A stretch of 64,000 nucleotides of DNA, taken from contig CAWHCT010000007.1 of assembly GCA_963827785.1 (NCBI GenBank), forward strand, positions 1 through 64,000, written 5' to 3'. The stretch comes from Site-B1 sp963827785. Its GTDB lineage: Bacteria > Bacteroidota > Bacteroidia > Flavobacteriales > Flavobacteriaceae. Shown here one piece after another: positions 58,413 to 64,000 of this stretch (position 1 is its first letter; each line of letters starts with the position of its first letter). The notes under the pieces are model-generated. The model saw only the letters and a list, made by a program, of their open reading frames with translations, searched no databases and was not told the origin of the DNA. Both the position numbers and the translations under genes were made by a program.

Positions 58413-59664
58413 TTAATTCGTATCTGCTTTTATATCAAAAACCTTGCCTTTAAAGCTCATGTTTCTTGAGACAAAAGGAATTGCGATTCCTTTTAACAGC
58501 ATATTCCAATAGATCCATCTAAAGGCAAGTTTTCCCCAATGGTTAAAAATACTCTCTTTTAGTAATTTAAGAGGTCCTATTTTAGCAAAAGGGAATGTTC
58601 CATGAACCGGTTCCTGATCGTAATTAAAATCGATCAATAAAGCCTTGTTGTTTCCTGTTTCTATAAAACAGTTTGCATGGCCATCAAACTCCTCTTTTAG
58701 TTTATATCCTTTTGTATAAAGTATAATATTATCGGTTAATGTTTCTGCCTGGAAATGTGCAACAGAACCTGCTTTTGATGCCGGTACATTAGTTGCATCT
58801 CCAATAACAAAAATATTATTATGCTCTTTAGATTGCAAAGTGTGTACATGTGTAGGCACAAAATTAAGGTCATCTCCTAATCCGGATCTCTCTATAACTT
58901 CATCACCCATATTTGTTGGAACAGTTACCAAAAGATCAAACGGAATAGCTTTTTCTGCATAGTCAACTATTTCCTTTTTATCATTATCAACTTCCATTAT
59001 GGCAAAATCAGTTTCGATTTTAATGCCCTTTTCTTCAAGAAGATAATTCAAAGCCTTGGTACATGTTGGTTTTGTAAAAGCTCCAGACAATGGAGTTACA
59101 TAAGTTATTTCAACTTTGTCTCTCATTCCTTTTTTTCTGAAATAGGAATCGGCTAAAAATGAAAATTCTAAAGGAGCTACCGGACATTTGATCGGCATTT
59201 CTGTTATGTGTACTACCAGTTTTCCGCCCTCCCATTCACGTAATTTATTTCTAAGTGCTACAGCGCCTTCAAATGTATAAAAATCAAAAATATCTTTTTT
59301 CCAAAGAGGCCCAACTAATCCTTCAGTTTCTTCCGGGGCAATTTTTGAACCAGTCGCAATTATTAGAATATCGTAATCAATAGTTTCATCTTCTAATTTA
59401 ACTTTATTGTCTTCGGCAATAATTTTTTCAATTTTCTTCTGAATGTAATTAACGCCCTTTGGTATAAATTTCTTACCAACTTTTTTAACCTGTTCTTCTG
59501 TGTAGGTCATCAAATGGCAGAAATAAGAACCCTGGTTGATAATAATGCGTTTTATATTGATCGACAATAGAAATTTGCCATTCTTTTTTTGGGAGTTTTG
59601 ACACTAAATGATTAGCCATCATGGTTCCAGCTGTACCAGCTCCTAAAATCACTAAATTTTTCAT
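58413..59664 (-). pseudogene. SQR-like FAD oxidoreductase with one frameshift
   Basis: Starts at ATG 59664 with the FAD motif (MKNLVILGAGTAGTMMANHL), then KTHYYQPGFLFLPFDD. One extra base (GG at 59515-59516, plus strand) shifts the frame, and the rest continues as YTEEQVKKVGKKFIPKGVNY. Without correction the only long frame lacks the FAD-binding N-terminus. Later motifs: ILIIATGSKIAPEET, KCPVAPLEFSFLADSY and FTKPTC with the SQR-type cysteines, NIFVIGDATNVPASKAGS. 1252 nt, one above a multiple of three. Belongs to the sulfide:quinone oxidoreductase/FCC group and would feed persulfide to DsrE/DsrC. The intact partners suggest a sequencing error or very recent damage. Confidence 0.87.
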
Positions 59665-59720
59665 TTTATATACTTAATTTTGAATTTGAACTAATACAAT
59701 TTGTGCATTAATTATGGGGT

Positions 59721-59787
59721 CAAAGTTACTTGCCAAAATACCTATATGAAATGATTAAAGTCATGAAAATATGTAACCTATGTTACA
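59721..59787 (-). promoter_or_regulatory. Predicted double Crp/Fnr-type control region of the SQR-DsrC-DsrE cluster
   Basis: On the minus strand: perfect -7 box TAACTTTG (59728-59721); FNR-type repeat ATGACTTTAATCAT (59764-59751), centre 33 bp upstream of the box; and a second, stronger palindrome TGTAAC-ATAG-GTTACA (59787-59772) 22 bp further upstream, near -62. Positions fit class II and class I activator sites. Inference from sequence only. Confidence 0.6.
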
Positions 59788-59811
59788 CAACTTTAATACG
59801 AATTGAAGCTC

Positions 59812-60666
59812 TTATTTTATCAACTCCCCTGTATTGGTCATTACCAAAAAAGGAATAGTTAAATTAAAGGCAAAAGTTTCTACATTATGTCTGGTAAATA
59901 ACCTTTCTAAAAATGAATGTTTACGGCTCATCATTGCCAACATATCTATATCATTATATTGTATATAATTTTCTACGGTTTTAAAAAGATCAGTATTAGC
60001 TAAATTTATGAATTCATGATTGAGATTTGAAAAACATTCATCTAAAAAAGCACGATTGTTCTCCTGGCTTTCAGTTAAATGTTCTCCTCCTGTAATGTGT
60101 AGCACATTGATCATTGATTTGAATTTTTTACCGAGAGTTATCAAAGGTTTTAATTCTACTTTTTTATAATGGGTGAGATAATTGGATGTAAAAGCAATTT
60201 TCTTTAACCCGCTAAACTTGCAGTTTTTAGGAACTGCCAAAACAGGACATTCATTACGCTGAATCACTTTTACTGTGTTGCTGCCAAACAAAACCTTTTC
60301 AGCTCCTGTAGCGCCTTTTGTCCCCATAATAATTAGGCAAATATTCTTTGTTTGAACTATCTGGTTTATGGCATCTGTAAAATTATCATAATCAACTATT
60401 GTATGATAAATATGATTATCTTCCTTGTATTTCTTTTTGACATCTGTCACTATCTTAAGTATGGCTTTTTTTGCAGTCTCAACTAAATTCTGATAGATTG
60501 TTGTAGAAGGTTCTAAAGTCATGAGATCATCTGATACAAAAGATGAAGCCATTTGCACGTTCAGTAGATAAAATTCGCAACTTTCTCCCTGAAACATTTC
60601 ATGAGCATAAGTAATCGCATTGATGGAATTGCTTGAAAAATCGGTAGGCAATAATATAGCTTTCAT
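59812..60666 (-). CDS. Universal stress protein, two-domain
   Basis: 284 residues with two UspA folds in tandem. The first has ILLPTDFSSNSINAITYAHEM and ends in the ATP-type loop IIMGTKGATGAEKVLFGSNT (G-x2-G-x9-G(S/T) pattern) and VIQRNECPVLAVP. The second (KKIAFTSNYLTHYKKVELKP) lacks the loop: MLAMMSRKHSFLERLFTRHN. So one nucleotide-binding and one degenerate domain. Cytoplasmic. Its promoter has an FNR-type site, like many usp genes that respond to oxygen limitation. Confidence 0.92.
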   Translation of the reverse strand: MKAILLPTDFSSNSINAITYAHEMFQGESCEFYLLNVQMASSFVSDDLMTLEPSTTIYQNLVETAKKAILKIVTDVKKKYKEDNHIYHTIVDYDNFTDAINQIVQTKNICLIIMGTKGATGAEKVLFGSNTVKVIQRNECPVLAVPKNCKFSGLKKIAFTSNYLTHYKKVELKPLITLGKKFKSMINVLHITGGEHLTESQENNRAFLDECFSNLNHEFINLANTDLFKTVENYIQYNDIDMLAMMSRKHSFLERLFTRHNVETFAFNLTIPFLVMTNTGELIK

Positions 60667-60685
60667 GATAAATGATGTTAATTAT

Positions 60686-60728
60686 TAAATATACTTTGTT
60701 AAAATTAAATATAAAATGACATTTGTCA
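60686..60728 (-). promoter_or_regulatory. Predicted FNR-type site and -7 box of the usp gene
   Basis: On the minus strand: TGACAAATGTCA (60728-60717; arms TGAC/GTCA) and TATATTTA (60693-60686), centres 33 bp apart, start codon 20 bp further. Confidence 0.6.
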
Positions 60729-60785
60729 ACTATAATAATCTTAGTGAATTTTTCGTTTCGGTATAGTTCATGATATTACAAATTC

Positions 60786-60793
60786 TATATTTG
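60786..60793 (+). promoter_or_regulatory. -7 box TATATTTG of the DUF3108 gene
   Basis: Perfect match 17 bp before the start at 60811. Confidence 0.55.
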
Positions 60794-60810
60794 TCAAATA
60801 TTCTTTAAAG

Positions 60811-61593
60811 ATGAGATCAATAACCTTTTTATTATTTTTTATTTCAGGCTTAACTTTTTCGCAAAATGAAGTTAAAGCATTTCAGGCCGGTGAAAAATTG
60901 GTGTTTACTGCTGCTTACAATATGTCTGGATTAATGACAGACCTGGCTCAGGTAACCATGGAAACCAGTGAAGTAAAAACTTCAAAGAACACCTTGTTAA
61001 GACTAAAATGTACGGCAAGTACTTATAGCAAATGGGATGGTTTTTTTAAAATTAGGGATTTGTATGAAAGCTATGTAAACCCTAATACATTGACCCCATA
61101 TTTGTATAAAAGGGATATTAAAGAAGGCAATTATTTTAAATTTGTAAAATATACCTTTGATCATAGAGCCAAAAATGTGGCGACCTTAATAACAAAAAAA
61201 GCAAAGGTTGGAGGAACTTATGATCAGAAAAAAAATATACCACTTAATCCAGGTACCAAGGATATTGTTACAACCATTTACAGTATAAGAAATTTAGATA
61301 TCCATAAAGCCGCAATTGGAGATAGCGATACTTTTACCATTTTGTTTGACAGAGAAGAAACTCAGATACAGGTTACCCTTTTGGCAAAAGAAACGATCAA
61401 TACAAAAATTGGTAAAAAAGAATGCTATAAACTTGCCATTGCCATAAAGAACAGTGATGTATTAAAAGGCAATAATAACAATTTGCTTTGGCTGACTGCC
61501 GATGAGAATAAAATTCCGGTATATGCCAAATTCAAAATTGCCGTGGGAAGTGGAGAACTTAGAATACAATCGGCAACCGGACTTAAAAACTAA
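60811..61593 (+). CDS. DUF3108 secreted protein
   Basis: 260 residues with a short signal peptide (MRSITFLLFFISGLTFSQ). AFQAGEKLVFTAAYNMSGLM and the alternating strands that follow (LRLKCTASTYSKWDGFFKIRDLYESY in parts, GNYFKFVKYTFDHRAK, KDIVTTIYSIRNLDI) are the DUF3108 pattern, a LolA/LolB-related beta-barrel half. Periplasmic; role unknown. Followed by two same-strand genes at 6- and 22-bp spacing, so one operon. Confidence 0.88.
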   Translation: MRSITFLLFFISGLTFSQNEVKAFQAGEKLVFTAAYNMSGLMTDLAQVTMETSEVKTSKNTLLRLKCTASTYSKWDGFFKIRDLYESYVNPNTLTPYLYKRDIKEGNYFKFVKYTFDHRAKNVATLITKKAKVGGTYDQKKNIPLNPGTKDIVTTIYSIRNLDIHKAAIGDSDTFTILFDREETQIQVTLLAKETINTKIGKKECYKLAIAIKNSDVLKGNNNNLLWLTADENKIPVYAKFKIAVGSGELRIQSATGLKN

Positions 61594-61599
61594 CATATT

Positions 61600-61953
61600 A
61601 TGAAAGTATTATTTTCTATTTTAGGATTGATTGCGGCTATTCTTGCCGCTGTTTTAGCTTTTTTACCTCTTGAAAAGATCGCTGTTATTCCTGCTATTGC
61701 AGCTCTAATTTTTGGAATAATTGCATGGTTGCTTGCAAAAAAAGAGAGTAATAAATTACTAAAATTTACATTTTTAATAACTATAATAGCAATTGTTGTT
61801 ATCAGTTATAAATCCATATTTGGAGGTGAATCTGAGGTTACTGTTGATGAGAATTTTATTGAACAGAATGAAAAATCTGAAGAAAATGCCATTGAAGAAC
61901 TTGAAGATTTACCGGAATTAGATAACTTTGAGGACACAGATTCAATAAATTGA
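61600..61953 (+). CDS. Small membrane protein with acidic tail
   Basis: 117 residues: three hydrophobic helices (~4-22, ~27-45, ~54-71) and a highly acidic, Glu/Asp-rich C-terminus of ~40 residues (EQNEKSEENAIEELEDLPEL). No family recognised. Second gene of the DUF3108 operon. Confidence 0.72.
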   Translation: MKVLFSILGLIAAILAAVLAFLPLEKIAVIPAIAALIFGIIAWLLAKKESNKLLKFTFLITIIAIVVISYKSIFGGESEVTVDENFIEQNEKSEENAIEELEDLPELDNFEDTDSIN

Positions 61954-61975
61954 AAGAAAACCCAAACCCCAAATC

Positions 61976-63028
61976 ATGAAATTTTTAGTTTATTTCTTTT
62001 CAACGGCCTTTATTCTTGTGGGCTCGTGTGCGCAAACAAAGCACAGTGTAAAAATTGAAAACTTAAGATCCGGCATAAAATTAAAGGACAGTTCTGTTGT
62101 TATGAAATATGCAAGAACGATAACTGTGAATGAATTGGATAAAATTATTAATGAGTTTGCCTCAAGTAATTTTTTAGGACGAGAAGCCGGCGAGATTGGA
62201 CAAAGAGAAGCAGCAGACTATATAAAGAATTTTTACATTGATAATTATATTAATTCTCCTTTAGCCAATAACCGCTACAAACAAGAGATTTCAAAAGAAT
62301 TCTTTGAGGGCATTATTTTAAAAGATTCAGAGAACGTTTTAGCCTTTATAGAAGGTGATGAAAAACCTGAAGAAGTAATTATTATTTCTGCACATCTGGA
62401 TCATTTAGGTGTAAAAGATGGGCAAGTTTATTATGGTGCTGACGATAATGGTTCAGGCACCGCGGCATTGCTTCAAATTGCTCAGGCCTTCAAGTTAGCA
62501 GAAACTGATGGTTACAAACCAAAAAGATCAATTCTGTTCTTGCATGTAACCGCAGAAGAAAACGGACTCTATGGGTCCCGTTATTACATAAAGAATCCGG
62601 CATTTCCTTTGGAAAATACCGTATGTGATCTTAACATTGATATGATAGGTCGTGTAGATCCGTTGCATGAGAATAATAAAAACTATCTTTATTTGATTGG
62701 ATCTGATAGACTGAGCACTGAATTGCACTATTTATCAGAAAAAGTGAACGACACTTATTTTGACCTGGATCTGGATTACACCTTGAATGATGAAAATGAC
62801 AGAAACAGATTCTATTACAGAAGCGATCATTACAACTTTGCAAAAAATAATATTCCGGTAATCTTTTATTTCAATGGTGCTCATGAAGATTATCACTTAC
62901 CAACAGATACTCCTGATAAAATTGATTTTGAACTACTTGCACTAAGATCTAAGTTGATTTTTGCAACCGCCTGGCAACTGGCAAATCAGGACAAGAGAAT
63001 TGTTGTTGACAATATGGAAAGAAAATAG
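61976..63028 (+). CDS. M28 family zinc aminopeptidase, lipoprotein
   Basis: 350 residues with lipobox VGSC (MKFLVYFFSTAFILVGSC). Peptidase family M28 with two zinc ions: IISAHLDHLG (His, Asp), YYGADDNGSGTAALLQIA (bridging Asp), VTAEENGLYGSRYYI (catalytic and metal Glu), LNIDMIGRVD (Asp), YYRSDHYNFAKNNIPVIFYF (His). All residues are present, so it should be active, outside the cytoplasm. A related but larger M28 gene follows at 63125. Confidence 0.93.
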   Translation: MKFLVYFFSTAFILVGSCAQTKHSVKIENLRSGIKLKDSSVVMKYARTITVNELDKIINEFASSNFLGREAGEIGQREAADYIKNFYIDNYINSPLANNRYKQEISKEFFEGIILKDSENVLAFIEGDEKPEEVIIISAHLDHLGVKDGQVYYGADDNGSGTAALLQIAQAFKLAETDGYKPKRSILFLHVTAEENGLYGSRYYIKNPAFPLENTVCDLNIDMIGRVDPLHENNKNYLYLIGSDRLSTELHYLSEKVNDTYFDLDLDYTLNDENDRNRFYYRSDHYNFAKNNIPVIFYFNGAHEDYHLPTDTPDKIDFELLALRSKLIFATAWQLANQDKRIVVDNMERK

Positions 63029-63124
63029 TTGTTTGTAAAATTTTGTTAAATCAGAAATCAAATCTGTTATATACAACTACTATTTTCGTATTATAGTAAA
63101 TTATTATTCATCAAATTTAAAATC

Positions 63125-64000
63125 ATGAAGAGAATTCTATTACTGTTCATCTCGGTTTTGCTTCTTTATAGTTTTGGAACCGCCCAAAATGCTGCCTTGA
63201 AAACGAACGATCTAAAAGTTGTAGCAGACCCTATTATTTATGCCAATTCCATTACCATGGATGAATTGAAAAAAGACCTTTTTTTGTATGCTTCCGATGA
63301 ATTTGAAGGCAGAGAAACTGGAGCATCAGGGCAAAAAAAGGCGGTAGAATTCATAAAATCACAATATGTAGATCTCGGAATTCCTTCTCCAATAGGTGAA
63401 GGCGACTATTTTCAGGAAGTGCCATTGGAAGTAGCACAAAGCCCAACGGCCAGCTTATCAATAAATAATCGAACTTTTAATCATATCACTGATTTTATTT
63501 CCTTCTCCTCTAATGAGACCCAGGATTTTTCTGCAGATGAAATTGTCTATTTGGGATATGGAATTGATGATGAGGCTTATTCTGACTATAAGGATCTTGA
63601 TGTTGAGAATAAAGTCATTTTAATCAGATCTGGTGAGCCTAAAAATGAAGACGGGACCTATGTTATTTCTGGAACCGCCCAACCTTCTGACTGGTCTGGG
63701 ATGAGACAGGAATACAGATCAAAATCTGATGCCGCTGAGAAGCATGGTGTCAAGGCACTCTTATTTTATAATAATGATCTTTTCCCAATGATGTCTAGAA
63801 GATATGAATCTATGGAAAAAAGTGGAGGAACAGGAAGGATGGCTTTAAAAGGAAACTCTGATGACATGTTTGTTTTCCTGATTGGAGACACTGTGAAAGA
63901 TGCCATGTTACCAGACCTTAACGACAATACAGCAGCATCTGAAATAGATCTTGATTTTAAATTAAGTTACATAAGCCGATCCGAAGAAATTCAGTCAGAG
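63125..64000 (+). CDS. M28 family peptidase with PA domain (partial, runs off the window)
   Basis: First 292 codons from ATG 63125 (MKRILLLFISVLLLYSFGTAQ, signal peptide). The frame stays open to the end of the window. DLFLYASDEFEGRETGASGQ is the usual M28 N-terminal block; LGYGIDDEAYSDYKDLDVEN and KVILIRSGEP begin an inserted PA domain. The zinc-binding half would lie beyond 64000. Tandem with the smaller M28 gene at 61976. Confidence 0.9.
   Translation, partial: MKRILLLFISVLLLYSFGTAQNAALKTNDLKVVADPIIYANSITMDELKKDLFLYASDEFEGRETGASGQKKAVEFIKSQYVDLGIPSPIGEGDYFQEVPLEVAQSPTASLSINNRTFNHITDFISFSSNETQDFSADEIVYLGYGIDDEAYSDYKDLDVENKVILIRSGEPKNEDGTYVISGTAQPSDWSGMRQEYRSKSDAAEKHGVKALLFYNNDLFPMMSRRYESMEKSGGTGRMALKGNSDDMFVFLIGDTVKDAMLPDLNDNTAASEIDLDFKLSYISRSEEIQSE

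Noticed and set aside
1..64000. CRISPR arrays, prophage, transposase or rRNA genes.
   Set aside because: None seen: no regularly spaced short repeats, no phage structural or transposase motifs in any frame, no rRNA-like sequence.

Overview
The window looks like chromosomal DNA of a marine-type flavobacterium (Bacteroidota, Flavobacteriaceae-like). The base composition is AT-rich and Shine-Dalgarno sequences are largely absent. Promoters carry the Bacteroidota -7 box TAnnTTTG. There are T9SS C-terminal sorting domains, 'VGINTxxP' secreted proteins, DUF6090, an FtsK with short N-terminal membrane domain, and a RibBA whose second domain is degenerate. Species is not assignable from sequence alone.

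Layout. 1-6.9 kb: a family of six small secreted paralogues. The first three sit in near-identical ~950-bp tandem units, each followed by the same CGCGAGTA terminator; the first is frameshifted. Between them lie 52-codon remnants of a Crp/Fnr regulator, and an intact Crp/Fnr gene precedes the fourth paralogue. 7-12.3 kb: dnaK and a 1109-residue secreted protein that I read as MACPF/perforin plus about 600 residues of ankyrin repeats. 12.6-25.4 kb: housekeeping genes (panB, an RluA-type synthase, comM/yifB, a YheT hydrolase, dsbD, tilS, a sigma-like regulator, pabB, a DEAD-box helicase). 25.4-29.3 kb: secreted surface proteins. 29.4-45.6 kb: membrane proteins, a doubly frameshifted lpd, Lrp plus a methionine gamma-lyase-like enzyme, katG, fasciclin, tpx, dgkA, ftsK, lolA, lptF/G and ribBA. 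45.6-49.4 kb: a decayed T9SS protein, a KdnA-like aminotransferase, a thioredoxin and a frameshifted nitroreductase. 49.5-54.1 kb: tRNA-Ser(UGA) and an accessory segment bounded by a 14-bp repeat of the tRNA 3' end, with two attC-like imperfect palindromes, a DUF6090 gene plus broken copy, a PhoD-like phosphatase and an ATP-grasp enzyme. 54.2-57.3 kb: three lipoprotein genes and a broken fourth, separated by repeated promoter modules and decayed copies of one short gene. 57.5-60.7 kb: a sulfur-relay cluster (DsrE-like, single-Cys DsrC/TusE, SQR-like flavoprotein) and a universal stress protein. 60.8-64 kb: DUF3108, a membrane protein and two M28 peptidases, the last running off the window.

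The most coherent new signal is regulatory. Eight promoters in this window have an FNR/CRP-type inverted repeat with a 4-nt centre, placed 32-33 bp (centre to centre) upstream of a TAnnTTT box. Five use the type ATGAy-n4-rTCAT (two secreted paralogues, a sigma-like gene, the SQR operon, usp). Three use GCTAC-n4-GTAGC and occur only in front of the tandem secreted paralogues beside the Crp/Fnr gene. This suggests an FNR-type (redox or oxygen) regulon into which the secreted family is wired, with the tandem array using a diverged operator and probably its own local regulator.

A second theme is single-base indels: six genes are broken by them, five of them wholly or mostly by one-base insertions. 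That is either real gene decay or sequence error and needs read-level checking before any of these genes is called lost.
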